Counted from the stretch's first letter, positions 36,446-46,500 are shown. The stretch is DNA of 64,000 nucleotides from Chitinophagaceae bacterium (GCA_016719165.1 JADKAJ010000004.1:1-64000); one strand, 5' to 3'. The notes: generated by a model from the letters alone, not told the origin. Program-made: numbers and translations.

Positions 36446-37189
36446 AAAAAAACTATAAACCTACAATAAAAGAGTTATAAACAATCAATTTTGGTGAAAA
36501 GGATCTATGTAACATTCGACATTTTAATTTTAAATGAATAGATTAATATTTTACAGGGTTCTTGATTAAAAAAATTGCACTAGACTAGTGAGTTTAGCAA
36601 AAATTTTCCAGAGAGTGATTAATAGTAAGGCTTTCATTAATCAAAGCTGTTTTATGAATAAATTCCTCCCATTTAAAGTACTGCTTGATTTGGATTAATA
36701 TGATATGTTCAGCCATCTATAAATTATGAACAAAATATCAACAGGTTAGAAGCCCGTTTTAGTGCCTTAATATGGAAATTTTATATAAAATTTTAATAGA
36801 ATAAGCTTTGGCTATCTTGTAAAGAGTACAAGTAGTTAGTAAAAATACTATTTACATGTGTTAAATACTTGTTTAAAAATTCAGCGGATTTACAATAGGG
36901 GCTATTTAGGGGATTCATTAATTTTATCCCGAAGAGGTTTCCAATATTTGCTTTGAAGAGAATTTGAATCAAGATTGGTAAAAGCCGAATGTTAAGTTTA
37001 ACAAGGGTAGAATTTATTTGGTATGAAATTTGTTTTTTAAGGGCCCTGATTTCCAGTTTGTCAACTTGAAAAACTCATTTAATTTCAGCCTAATTAATTT
37101 AAAAAATATTTTCTGAATTAAGATGTGTGTTTTCTGGGTAGTTAAAATCCAATTAGAGTTATTGATTAATCCAATATATTGAAAAACCT
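36446..37189. other. Long intergenic region before second giant gene
   Basis: 744 bases between divergent genes with no supported ORF, RNA or repeat family. Only an 18-bp AT palindrome (AAATTTTAT/ATAAAATTT, 36776-36793) was noted. It must hold the promoters of the flippase operon and of the giant gene at 37190. A long 5' leader or small RNA is possible but not shown. Confidence 0.5.
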
Positions 37190-40100
37190 ATGAGACAAAT
37201 TTTACTATTTTTCATTTGTGTCTGTTTTGGGATGCAGATGGGAGCCCAAACTGTAATGGGCAGGCAGAATGTTGATCAATTTCCAAGGAACAGTAGTGGA
37301 GTACCAACTTATGGTTTAACTTGGTTGCCACAAACTTATAATAATACTACACGCAGATACCCATTAATTATTTCTTTACATGGTGCGGGGGAAACGGGAA
37401 CGATACAAGCAGATCTTTCAAGATTATATACCGCTTCTCCCAGAGCTGTTGCAGGAAGAATTGCGGATGGTTGGAATGCTGTTGCGGTTAATCCTTTGAC
37501 CGGAATTCAGGACAGTTTTATTGTGGTTTCACCCCAGGCTTCTTCATGGAGTTATAGTTATACGGAGTTAAAATTCATCCTTCCCAATATTTTAAGCCGA
37601 TATAGGGTTGATACAAGCAGAATTTATCTAACAGGATTGTCGGCAGGAGGCGGGGGGACTTTTTCAACTTTTGGCAGTAGGGATAGTGCTTTTATTAAAA
37701 AATTTGCTGCAATGTCTACTGCAAGTAGTGCTGGCACAAACGCAAGTAATGGGTATACTGCTGAACAAGTTGAGGCAGGACTAAGATTTGGTTCCAGGTA
37801 TGGGGTAAGAATGTGGACCATAGCTGGCGAACAAGATTATCTACTAAATGTTGATGTAAGGTATCATGATAGTACTAACATGTTTCTTCCAACACCAGCA
37901 AATAAATTAACTGTTTTAGCTCAAGTTGGGCACTCATCATGGGGGCGTGCATACGATCCTGCGTTCAGGCCTGTTGTTAATTATTATGGTAGAACCGGAA
38001 ATTGTCAAAATGGATGTAATAATGGTGGAATTACTGTAGCACCAAATAATAACGGTTCTACAGTGCGAGGAAGTGGTGTTACACAGGATAGTTTAAATAT
38101 TTATGAGTGGTTTTTACTTTCCCAAAGAACTTTTGAAATTGTTACAACTCCAACAGCAAATGCCGGTAATGATCAGGTAATTACATTACCTTCTAATTCT
38201 GTGACTTTGAATGGAGTGGGTACCGCCGGAAGTGGTCACACAATTGCATATTACACATGGGCCAAAATCTCTGGTCCCTCACCCTATACAATTGTATCCC
38301 CATCTAATGCTTCCACGAATATAATCAGCTTAGTTCCTGGCACATACACTTTCAGGTTAACTGTTACGAATGAGATTGGGGCTACTGCATCCGATGATGT
38401 TTTGATAACAGTAAATGATCCCATATATGGGTCACCTGTAATTTCTTCTATCACCCCCGATCAAACTATAACATTACCAACCAACTCCGTCAATTTAGCT
38501 TCAAGCTACAATTTGACAGGAGCTTCCTTTAATACAATTAAGTGGAGTAAGTTTAAAGTGCCCGGTCAAGTAAAGAAAAAAATTGGAATAATAGGTTCTT
38601 CCACAAGTCAGGGTAACGGAGCTAGTTCTACAGATAGTAGTTATGTTGGAAGGCTACGGAACTTTTTTGTTGCCAAGGGCTTGGTTGATTCAGTAATAAA
38701 TTTTGGGATGAGTGGGCACAGTGTATTCAAAGGTATGCCAAGCTCTTACATTCCCTTTGGTAATCAGGAGGCTCCAGATCCATCAAGAAATATCACCGCT
38801 ATTTTGAATCGGAATGTTGATGTGGTTATAGTGAATTATCCTTCCAATGGGTACGATGTTCTAAATATTGGCGAAATTATGATGGCCTTTAGAACAATTT
38901 TTGACAGCTGTGTTGCCAGGGGTGTTAAATGCTATATTACAACTACGCAACCAAGGGAAGATTTTGGACCAACTACTCAAATATTTCTTAAGGAGATCAG
39001 GGATAGTATATTAATCAGGTTTGGCAATAATTCAATTAACTTTTATGATCCGGTAACAACGCCTGGAACAACTATGACAATGCCTGTTTACTCTTATGGG
39101 GATCAGATACACCTGAACAATTCGGGACATCTTCAACTATTTAATAAAGTTATTGCGGCTGATATTCTAAATAGTTTTACCAACTCTGCCTCTTTAATCA
39201 ATACTCCAGCAAACCAAAATACATCTGTTTCAGCATTAACTCAAGGTGTTAATATGTTTCAGGTCACTTTAACAGATAGCCATCAACAATCTATAAGTGC
39301 TTATACAACAATTACTGTAAATAGCACAGTAGTTAATCAGTCACCCACTGCTAATGCAGGGGCTGATCAAATCATTACATTACCAACCAATTTAGCATCA
39401 TTGAATGGTAGTGGTACCGATCCTGATGGAATGGTTGTGTCATACCAATGGACAAAGATTGCTGGTCCGGCACAGTTCAGTATAGTTACTGCCTCCATGG
39501 CTCAGACAGCAGTTAATAATTTGGTACAAGGTGTTTACCATTTTGTCCTGACCGTAACTGATAACCAGGGTGCAACCGGTCGTGATACTGTGGTAGTGAC
39601 AGTGAATGCTGCACTTCCTCCGCCGCCGCCGGCTAATCAGGCACCTACTGCTAATGCAGGGGCTAATCAAATTATTACATTACCAACCAATTCAGCATCA
39701 TTGAATGGTAGTGGTACCGATCCTGACGGAACAGTTGTGTCATACCAATGGACAAAGATTGCAGGCCCTGCTCAATATTCCATCTTGGCACCAACTCAAG
39801 CACAAACTTTAATCAATACGCTGATTCAAGGTATTTATAGTTTTGAATTAAGGGTAACAGATAATCAAGGGGCAATAGGCCGAGATACTTTAACCTTAAC
39901 AGTGAATGCCCCAACTTCACCCGGGGCTTGCACCGGTACAAGTTTTACACCTGTTCCTGGTGGAGACAGAGGTTACTATAATACTTACAACTTGCAGCCG
40001 GGAGATACACTATATCTTGATGGCTCACATACGTTTTCTTATGTGTATCTGTTTAACAGGCATGGTACTGCAAATTGCCCCATTATTATAACAAATAAAA

Positions 40101-43100
40101 ATGGTCAGGCAAAGCTTAGAGGCGATGAATTAAAATTAGAAAATTGTAGTTACATAAAAGTATTAGGTAATGGCGATCCAAATCATAGCTACGGTATTTC
40201 TATCCGTCCTTATGGTGTAGATACAATAGTAAATGGAAAATTTGGTATAAATATTTTGGGAAAATCTAAGAATATTGAAATCGGATATGTGAAGATAAGT
40301 AATGCCGGAATGGGTATGAGCATAAAACATGACCCTGATTGTGATACTACATATAATTATCCAAATTATGTAATGGATAGTATAACTATTCACAATAATC
40401 ATATCACTCAGACATGGAATCAGGGGTTATATATTGGTAATACTGCGGCTGATAATAATCAATATGGGTATTCTCCACGTCCGATAGTATGTAGCGGGGA
40501 TACTGTTTATTATAATCCAATGCGGTTAGGCCATGTAAAAGTATATAATAATTATATTGACAGTACAGGTCGGGGAGGCATACAGCTTAGTGCTTCTTCG
40601 CATGGATTGAATGAAATATACAACAATACTGTGAAACATTCCGGGATGAATGGTGATGAAGCGCAGGGAAATGCAATTGTGCTGGGAGCTTATACATCTG
40701 CTCATATTTATAATAACACCGTATCAAACACATATACTCATGGAATAGCCTCTGAGGGGGGAAGTAATACAGATACAACTATTAAAATCTGGAACAATTC
40801 TATTGATTCAAGTGGGTACTTAAGGGCTTATGATTTATCAGTTACAAACCGCTATGAAATTAAAATCAGTAATGAACCTACTTTCCCTAATAACCTTAGC
40901 TGGCCGTATTCTACTTTTATAAAAACAATTTTTCAGGATAATGACGATAGTACTCGATTTAACATAAGAAATAACCAATTTGGAAGAAGAAAAAGAACTT
41001 TTGGTGTAGGTATATTCGATCAAAGTAATACAATTCAGGCTAATGGTAATATTATATGTGGAAATATTAATACTTTAGGTGGAAGTGTTACTGTCAATGT
41101 AGAAGGTGCTAATGTTGTGACATGGGGAAATGATTGCAATAGCGGGCCTAATCAACTACCCACAGCGCATGCAGGTACTGATCAGACCATTACATTACCC
41201 ACCAATTTGGTGACTTTTACTGGCAGTGGAACAGATCCAGACGGAACGATTGCATCATACCAGTGGACAAAGATTACCGGTCCGGCTCAATTCAATATTG
41301 TTTCAGCGACAGCTGCACAGACTGTTGTGAACAACCTGGTACAGGGAGTATATAGTTTTGAATTACGGGTAACCGATAACCAGGGTGGCATAGGCCGTGA
41401 TACAGTTGTAGTGACTGTGAATGCAGCACCTCCGCCACCTAATCAATTGCCATCTGCCAATGCCGGTGCCAACCAGACCATTACATTACCCACCAATTCA
41501 GTGACTTTTACTGGTAGTGGAACAGATCCAGACGGAACGATTGCATCATACCAGTGGACAAAGATTACCGGTCCGGCTCAATTCAATATTGTTGCACCCA
41601 CGGCTGCACAGACTGTTGTGAACAACCTGTTACAGGGAGTATATAGTTTTGAATTACGGGTAACCGATAACCAGGGTGGCATAGGCCGTGATACAGTTGT
41701 AGTGACTGTGAATGCAGCGCCTCCGGCAAACCAGGCTCCAACAGCGAATGCAGGCCCTGATCAAACAATAATATTACCAACGAATACAACAACACTGAAT
41801 GGTAGTGGTACGGATCCTGATGGAACGATCGTTTCTTATGATTGGTCTAAGATCAGTGGGCCGGCTCAGTTTGTAGTTGTTTCACCTGCTTTTCCTCAAA
41901 CAGTGATTAACAATCTTGTGCAGGGAGTCTATCAGTTTGTACTGACTGTAACCGATAACCAGGGGGCTACTGGTCGTGATACAGTTGTAGTGACTGTAAA
42001 TGCAGCACCTCCTCCGCCACCACCGGCAAACCAGGCCCCGACTGCAAATGCCGGTGCTAATCAAAGTATCACTTTACCCACAAATACCGTAAACTTAAGT
42101 GGCAGTGGAACTGATCCTGATGGAACGATCGCTTCTTACCAGTGGACGAAGATCGCTGGTCCAGCTCAGTTCAATATAGTATCTGCCTCTTCAGCACAGA
42201 CAGCAGTCAATAGTTTGGTACAGGGAGTTTACCAGTTTGTTCTGACAGTAACCGATAACCAGGGGGCTACCGGCCGTGATACAGTGGTAGTGACTGTGAA
42301 TGCTGCACCTCCTCCGCCGCCACCGGCTAACCAGGCTCCGACAGCGAATGCAGGTATTGATCAAAACATTACCCTACCAACGAATACTGTAAACTTGAAT
42401 GGTAGCGGAACTGATCCTGATGGAACGATAGTTACCTACCAATGGACAAAAATTGCTGGTCCGGGTCAATTCAATATTGTGTCTGCATCTGCTGCCCAAA
42501 CGATAGTAAATAATCTTGTACAGGGAGTCTATCAATTTGTTCTGACTGTAACTGATAATCAAGGGGCAAATGGCCGGGATACAGTGGTAGTAACTGTAAA
42601 TGCTGCACCACCTCCTGTAAACCAGGCTCCGGCTGCGAATGCTGGTGCTGATAGGATCATTACATTACCTGTAAATAGTGTTTTGATCTCAGGAAACGGA
42701 ACTGATCCCGATGGAACTATTGTGACTTATCGCTGGACAAAGATCAGCGGCCCATCACAATATACAATAGTGGCACCCAACCAGGCACAAACTGAGTTCA
42801 CTAACCTTGTACAGGGAGTTTATGAATTTGAATTAGCGGTAACTGATAACCAGGGAGCCATTGCAAGGGATATAGTGAGGATAACAGTTGAAGCAGAACC
42901 ACAGTCAATATCTACTGCTAAAATATTCCCTAACCCGGCAGTTTCCACTATCAATATCCGGATAGATGCTGTAACTAATGCCAATAAAACAAAGATTACA
43001 ATTGTTAACATGGCGGGTATGATCGTATTCCAGAAAGAGGTGATGCGAACGCAGCAGGTGATGGTTGAACAGGTTGATGTGAGCAGGTTCGCAAAGGGTT

Positions 43101-43165
43101 CATACGTTATAACGATTGGCCTGGATATTAATAATTCTATGACTTTGTTGTTTATTAAGAAATAG
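37190..43165 (+). CDS. Giant secreted esterase/PKD/SGNH/beta-helix protein with T9SS sorting domain
   Basis: 1991 residues. Signal peptide 1-19 (ends MGAQ). An alpha/beta-hydrolase esterase covers about 25-270, with SLHGAGETG, GLSAGGGG (nucleophile Ser151) and a VGHSSWGR His. PKD-type domains lie near 322-408 and, interrupted, from 424. In the interruption an SGNH hydrolase (about 462-660) has IIGSSTSQGNG (Ser box) and DQIHLNNSGH (DxxH box). Two more PKD copies (about 717-906), a right-handed beta-helix (about 909-1320, many YNN/IYNNTV turns) and six further PKD copies (about 1323-1905) with Pro-rich linkers follow. The last 85 residues are a T9SS sorting domain. Two hydrolase modules suggest deacylation of extracellular glycan. 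Confidence 0.88.
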   Translation: MRQILLFFICVCFGMQMGAQTVMGRQNVDQFPRNSSGVPTYGLTWLPQTYNNTTRRYPLIISLHGAGETGTIQADLSRLYTASPRAVAGRIADGWNAVAVNPLTGIQDSFIVVSPQASSWSYSYTELKFILPNILSRYRVDTSRIYLTGLSAGGGGTFSTFGSRDSAFIKKFAAMSTASSAGTNASNGYTAEQVEAGLRFGSRYGVRMWTIAGEQDYLLNVDVRYHDSTNMFLPTPANKLTVLAQVGHSSWGRAYDPAFRPVVNYYGRTGNCQNGCNNGGITVAPNNNGSTVRGSGVTQDSLNIYEWFLLSQRTFEIVTTPTANAGNDQVITLPSNSVTLNGVGTAGSGHTIAYYTWAKISGPSPYTIVSPSNASTNIISLVPGTYTFRLTVTNEIGATASDDVLITVNDPIYGSPVISSITPDQTITLPTNSVNLASSYNLTGASFNTIKWSKFKVPGQVKKKIGIIGSSTSQGNGASSTDSSYVGRLRNFFVAKGLVDSVINFGMSGHSVFKGMPSSYIPFGNQEAPDPSRNITAILNRNVDVVIVNYPSNGYDVLNIGEIMMAFRTIFDSCVARGVKCYITTTQPREDFGPTTQIFLKEIRDSILIRFGNNSINFYDPVTTPGTTMTMPVYSYGDQIHLNNSGHLQLFNKVIAADILNSFTNSASLINTPANQNTSVSALTQGVNMFQVTLTDSHQQSISAYTTITVNSTVVNQSPTANAGADQIITLPTNLASLNGSGTDPDGMVVSYQWTKIAGPAQFSIVTASMAQTAVNNLVQGVYHFVLTVTDNQGATGRDTVVVTVNAALPPPPPANQAPTANAGANQIITLPTNSASLNGSGTDPDGTVVSYQWTKIAGPAQYSILAPTQAQTLINTLIQGIYSFELRVTDNQGAIGRDTLTLTVNAPTSPGACTGTSFTPVPGGDRGYYNTYNLQPGDTLYLDGSHTFSYVYLFNRHGTANCPIIITNKNGQAKLRGDELKLENCSYIKVLGNGDPNHSYGISIRPYGVDTIVNGKFGINILGKSKNIEIGYVKISNAGMGMSIKHDPDCDTTYNYPNYVMDSITIHNNHITQTWNQGLYIGNTAADNNQYGYSPRPIVCSGDTVYYNPMRLGHVKVYNNYIDSTGRGGIQLSASSHGLNEIYNNTVKHSGMNGDEAQGNAIVLGAYTSAHIYNNTVSNTYTHGIASEGGSNTDTTIKIWNNSIDSSGYLRAYDLSVTNRYEIKISNEPTFPNNLSWPYSTFIKTIFQDNDDSTRFNIRNNQFGRRKRTFGVGIFDQSNTIQANGNIICGNINTLGGSVTVNVEGANVVTWGNDCNSGPNQLPTAHAGTDQTITLPTNLVTFTGSGTDPDGTIASYQWTKITGPAQFNIVSATAAQTVVNNLVQGVYSFELRVTDNQGGIGRDTVVVTVNAAPPPPNQLPSANAGANQTITLPTNSVTFTGSGTDPDGTIASYQWTKITGPAQFNIVAPTAAQTVVNNLLQGVYSFELRVTDNQGGIGRDTVVVTVNAAPPANQAPTANAGPDQTIILPTNTTTLNGSGTDPDGTIVSYDWSKISGPAQFVVVSPAFPQTVINNLVQGVYQFVLTVTDNQGATGRDTVVVTVNAAPPPPPPANQAPTANAGANQSITLPTNTVNLSGSGTDPDGTIASYQWTKIAGPAQFNIVSASSAQTAVNSLVQGVYQFVLTVTDNQGATGRDTVVVTVNAAPPPPPPANQAPTANAGIDQNITLPTNTVNLNGSGTDPDGTIVTYQWTKIAGPGQFNIVSASAAQTIVNNLVQGVYQFVLTVTDNQGANGRDTVVVTVNAAPPPVNQAPAANAGADRIITLPVNSVLISGNGTDPDGTIVTYRWTKISGPSQYTIVAPNQAQTEFTNLVQGVYEFELAVTDNQGAIARDIVRITVEAEPQSISTAKIFPNPAVSTINIRIDAVTNANKTKITIVNMAGMIVFQKEVMRTQQVMVEQVDVSRFAKGSYVITIGLDINNSMTLLFIKK
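41148..42894 (+). repeat. Tandem PKD-encoding DNA repeats (six copies of about 290 bp)
   Basis: Six consecutive units begin near 41148, 41442, 41730, 42030, 42330 and 42618. Each encodes a PKD domain (ITLPTN, GSGTDPDGTI, YQWTKI, QGVY, TVTDNQG). The first two units are nearly identical at the DNA level over about 230 bases. Two further copies lie at about 39340-39610 and 39640-39910, before the beta-helix. Copy number could change by recombination. Confidence 0.85.
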
Positions 43166-43191
43166 AACAACAATCATATATTATTCACTTT

Positions 43192-43226
43192 AATAAGACC
43201 CGGATATTCCGGGTCTTATTTTTTAT
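43192..43226 (+). terminator. Rho-independent terminator after giant PKD gene
   Basis: A 13-bp perfect stem (AATAAGACCCGGA, 43192-43204, with 43208-43220) with a 3-base loop is followed by T6. It lies 26 bases after the stop codon. Confidence 0.9.
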
Positions 43227-43480
43227 ATATACCCAATGAAGCTGCTGTTGAATTATAACCTGCAATGCATATACCTTTTCAGTTGTATCATTCTAATGGA
43301 CTATTGTGGAGAAACAGGGAATGAACAAAAAGTTACCTGTTTACTAAATTGGTTTTTGCAGTTGAATGGCCAGAATCTTGTAATCAGACTGACTGTTTTA
43401 AAGGTTACGAGCAGTTGATACTCCCTGAGCAAAAGAAAGCGAACCTGGTTATTATACATCTTATTATCAGCTGCTTTATA

Positions 43481-43512
43481 AAAAAATCCCGGCTTTAAAG
43501 CCGGGATTTTTT
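43481..43512 (-). terminator. Bidirectional terminator hairpin
   Basis: A perfect 32-bp palindrome, A-run then TCCCGGCTTT/AAAGCCGGGA then T-run. It sits 45 bases after the stop of the minus-strand T9SS protein gene and could also stop plus-strand transcription. Confidence 0.9.
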
Positions 43513-43557
43513 TATCTCTTACCTCTTCTTTTTATAAAAGGCTTATTGCCTGAAATA

Positions 43558-45276
43558 TTATTGTTTAATGAGCTTTTGAGTTTCTAAACGCAGGCCATCC
43601 TGGAAAATCACCAGGTGATACATGCCGGGTGCTAACTCAGTTACGCTGAGTTCATGATTGCCGGGTTGCAGGTTCATATTTTTCAGTGTTCTGCCACTCA
43701 GATCCACCAGCATGATGCGAATATTTTCTGCCTGCACTGAAAGCTGTAACCGGTCTCTTACGGGGTTAGGTGTTACAAGGATAGGTGCAACAGTACCTTT
43801 GCTGAAACGAACCGGGCGGATAACTGAGTAAGCTGTTTTACCATCTAGGTCTGATTGCCTGATCCTGTAATAATTTGTTTTTTGTACATCTGGAGTGTTA
43901 TGTACAAAGCTATAATTGGTAACATTTGTTGTGTTACCGGCAGCAGCAACAGTACCGATGGAGGTATAATCACGGCCATTAGCTGAATATTCTACTGTAT
44001 AGTGAGATACATTATTTTCCTGCAGGGTGCTCCAGTTCAGGTTTACCCGGTTATTATTTTTTGCAAGGGCATTGAAATCACCCCAAACAGCCGGTAAAGT
44101 AGAACCAAGTTTAGTAACAACAACTGTTGCTGAGCCCGCAGGGTTATATGTAATGGTATATCCAAGAGGAATGACGACAGTCGCAAAATTGCCAACAAAA
44201 TTACCACCGGTATTATTCATAATTGTATATATACCCGGTTGAGCATTCACATCATCCTCCTCTACAATCAAAGTGGTACCCGAAACATCCACCGTAGCTG
44301 CATTGAATGTAAGTTGGTCATAATTAGTTCCAGCATTAGGAGCCCCCGGTCCGAGAATTTCGATTCGAATGGTAGGTGTTTGTCCTGTTACCAAATTAGA
44401 ATTCAGAGTAAGAATGCCGGGAGAATTACCAGGAGTTATTGTTCCTGTGTTTGAAATAGTTCCTGTTAAACTAAGCTCACCTATACCCTTAATGATTCCG
44501 GTATTAGTAAAAGGTACAGCCGGGTTTGATTGAAGTAAAAATGCTGTGTTTTTATCAATAGTTCCATTATTAATAAATGAACTACCACCGCCTGTATTAT
44601 GTATGCCAGTGGTGCCATTTCCAATAAAGTTTTCATTTATTATTCCATTATTTGTAACTAAAGAATTTGTCAATTGAATACTACCGGCACCAGCAGCAGT
44701 ACTCCAGTTTATTGTGCCATTATTTGTAATATCAGCATTAATAACAAATTTTGTTTGATCAGTACCACTTACTGGTGCCACATTCATTATTCCTCCAGAA
44801 GATATAGTGGTAGTTAATCTTAAGGTTCCAGCCAAAAAATCCATTGTTCCATTAACTTGTGCCGTTGCGCCAGTTGCACCATTTAGAGACCTAAAACCGC
44901 GGATTAAAAGTGTGCCATTTACAATGAGGTCGTCTCCGGACCCGTTACCATCACTTATTGTGAGGGGATGAGCACTCCCATCTGTAAAAAGTAATTGTAG
45001 ATTAGCGCCAGATGCAATTGTTAATCGACTTGCAGTTGCTGCAGCTACATCTACGGAAACTGTATGACCGGTTAAAATTGTTACTAACCCATCTGCAGAT
45101 GTTGGAGGCGTAGCAGGTGTATTCCATCCTAAGCCATCCCATCTTGCCCATGAGGCAGAACTACTCCAGGCACCAGAAGCAGTAGTTTGGTAATCCCCGA
45201 TATTCTGGGCTGTTGCTATTTGTGAAAAAATAAGGGTGAGTAGTAATAATTTTAAAGAAGTAAATATCGTTTTCAT
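43558..45276 (-). CDS. Secreted T9SS beta-helix-like surface protein
   Basis: 572 residues. A signal peptide (MKTIFTSLKLLLLTLIFSQ to ATAQ) precedes a G/T/N/S-rich repetitive region, about 30-390, full of short turns such as TNNGTINW, VTNNGIINE, INNGTIDK and NTGTITPGNSPGILTLN. This is the pattern of autotransporter-like beta-helices. A VNLNWSTLQENNVSHYTVEYS segment (about 405-490) is the beta-sandwich often seen just before T9SS signals. The C-terminus (PNPVRDRLQLSVQ to the end) is a T9SS type A sorting domain. The role is probably adhesive; no catalytic motif seen. Confidence 0.82.
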   Translation of the reverse strand: MKTIFTSLKLLLLTLIFSQIATAQNIGDYQTTASGAWSSSASWARWDGLGWNTPATPPTSADGLVTILTGHTVSVDVAAATASRLTIASGANLQLLFTDGSAHPLTISDGNGSGDDLIVNGTLLIRGFRSLNGATGATAQVNGTMDFLAGTLRLTTTISSGGIMNVAPVSGTDQTKFVINADITNNGTINWSTAAGAGSIQLTNSLVTNNGIINENFIGNGTTGIHNTGGGSSFINNGTIDKNTAFLLQSNPAVPFTNTGIIKGIGELSLTGTISNTGTITPGNSPGILTLNSNLVTGQTPTIRIEILGPGAPNAGTNYDQLTFNAATVDVSGTTLIVEEDDVNAQPGIYTIMNNTGGNFVGNFATVVIPLGYTITYNPAGSATVVVTKLGSTLPAVWGDFNALAKNNNRVNLNWSTLQENNVSHYTVEYSANGRDYTSIGTVAAAGNTTNVTNYSFVHNTPDVQKTNYYRIRQSDLDGKTAYSVIRPVRFSKGTVAPILVTPNPVRDRLQLSVQAENIRIMLVDLSGRTLKNMNLQPGNHELSVTELAPGMYHLVIFQDGLRLETQKLIKQ

Positions 45277-45633
45277 ACTTGAGGTTTTATATTGTTAACT
45301 AAAAAAAATATTTCAGGTTCTTGAACTCACTCTTCAGCATAATAAATTATGAACAGATCACGGGCATTTTTTTATAATGCTGCAGATCTAACTGAAGAGA
45401 GTTTAATAAAGGATAGTGGAATGGGAGCGGAGGATATATGCAAATCTATTATAAAATATGTAAAAAAAATAATATTATATAAGATGAAGCCTCGTTTTTT
45501 TAATCTTTCTTATGATGGAATACCTGTAAGAAAATTTTTATGGCCTCGTTTTAATCCTACACACAACCATTAAGTAGGTAACCAAAATCAAATGAATACA
45601 CCTGGCAGGTTGAGAATTAAGGGCTTCAAACAA
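45277..45633. other. Intergenic region
   Basis: 357 bases upstream of the T9SS protein gene. A 74-codon plus-strand frame (45349-45573) shows no recognisable features and is not called. No terminator was seen after the glycosyltransferase fragment that ends at 45634. Confidence 0.4.
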
Positions 45634-46500
45634 TTATCTCAATGTGGTTAAATGTTCAGCCATTACTTTATATAACTCATTCATACTGTTTTCCCAGGTG
45701 TGGTTCCTGGCAAAAGCAATACGTTCAGCCCGGTTGGAATTGGCTGCTGCGAGGGCTTCAATAATCAGTTTTGGGTATTCTGCCGGCTCATTGGCCAGGT
45801 AAGTAAATTCTTCAAACAATTTCATGGCACTGGTTCTGGACGCAACTACGGGTTTACCCATAGCCAGGTATTCATCAATCTTTAATGGATAATTTCCCTG
45901 GGTGATTGGATTGACAAGCTGCGGATTGATGCAAACATCGAATGCAGCCACATAATCAGGTAATTGCTGCATAGGCCGTCTGCCTAAGAAATGTACATTG
46001 GACAACTGGTGAAGACTGCTTTTAGTAAAGTTGTCATCTTCAGGACCCACTAAGACCACATTCCAGCCCGGGTAAGCTGTTGCAATAACAGAAATAATAT
46101 TTTCATCCAGGCGGGCGGAGTCCAGGGCGCCTACATACCCGATAATGGGTGAGCTGATTTGTTTCAAGTCTTTGGGGATTTCTCTGTTTTTGGTGCTGTC
46201 AAACAGCCCGATATTACACCCCTGCCCGATATAATGCGAGTTTCTGTTAAAAGCAGAGCAGTATTCAGCATAGTAAGTGGAGTTGGTTACAACAATGTCT
46301 GCTTTTTGGATAAGAAGGGGTTCCAATACGGCCGCATGTGGTTTAAAGTAATTATATCCCTGCAAAAAATCCCTGCAGTAATAAACATATAATGAGGGGT
46401 GCAATAATTCTTTCAGGTGGTATCCTTTATAAATGTCGTTATCATTAAAAAGGATCACATCTTTAAATCCCATCATCTTAATTGCTTTTTTTAATGTCAT
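45634..46500 (-). CDS. Glycosyltransferase (GT-B, GT4-like), C-terminal part of frameshifted gene
   Basis: 288 residues. FYR-region homologues are replaced by ILFNDNDIYKGYHLKEL, YVYYCRDF, ADIVVTNSTYYAEYC, then IIGYVGALDSARLDENI at the start of the second Rossmann domain and NYPLKIDEYLAMGKPVVAS as the donor-binding EX7E-like motif. The product is the continuation of the frame at 46478-46891. Removing one A from an A7 run (46486-46492) joins ANDIKK to AIKMMGF without a break. The formal ATG at 46500 is inside the upstream reading frame and is probably not the true start. Confidence 0.8.
   Translation of the reverse strand: MTLKKAIKMMGFKDVILFNDNDIYKGYHLKELLHPSLYVYYCRDFLQGYNYFKPHAAVLEPLLIQKADIVVTNSTYYAEYCSAFNRNSHYIGQGCNIGLFDSTKNREIPKDLKQISSPIIGYVGALDSARLDENIISVIATAYPGWNVVLVGPEDDNFTKSSLHQLSNVHFLGRRPMQQLPDYVAAFDVCINPQLVNPITQGNYPLKIDEYLAMGKPVVASRTSAMKLFEEFTYLANEPAEYPKLIIEALAAANSNRAERIAFARNHTWENSMNELYKVMAEHLTTLR

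Larger units (their letters stand above)
43166..43557. other. Convergent intergenic region with two terminators
   Basis: 392 bases between two converging genes. It holds the terminators at 43192 and 43481. A 60-codon plus-strand frame at 43236-43418 has no family-like features and is not called. Confidence 0.5.

Noticed and set aside
36776..36793. 18-bp AT palindrome as an operator
   Set aside because: Pure A/T sequence in an AT-rich gap; chance cannot be excluded and no second copy was found.
41148..42894. CRISPR-like regular repeats
   Set aside because: Units are about 290 bp, coding and continuous with a PKD domain array; no spacers and no cas genes.
43236..43418. 60-codon plus-strand frame between two terminators
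   Set aside because: Lies between terminators with no family features; likely chance.
45349..45573. 74-codon plus-strand frame between the T9SS protein and glycosyltransferase genes
   Set aside because: No motif, signal or membrane segment, and position in a divergent promoter region; likely chance.
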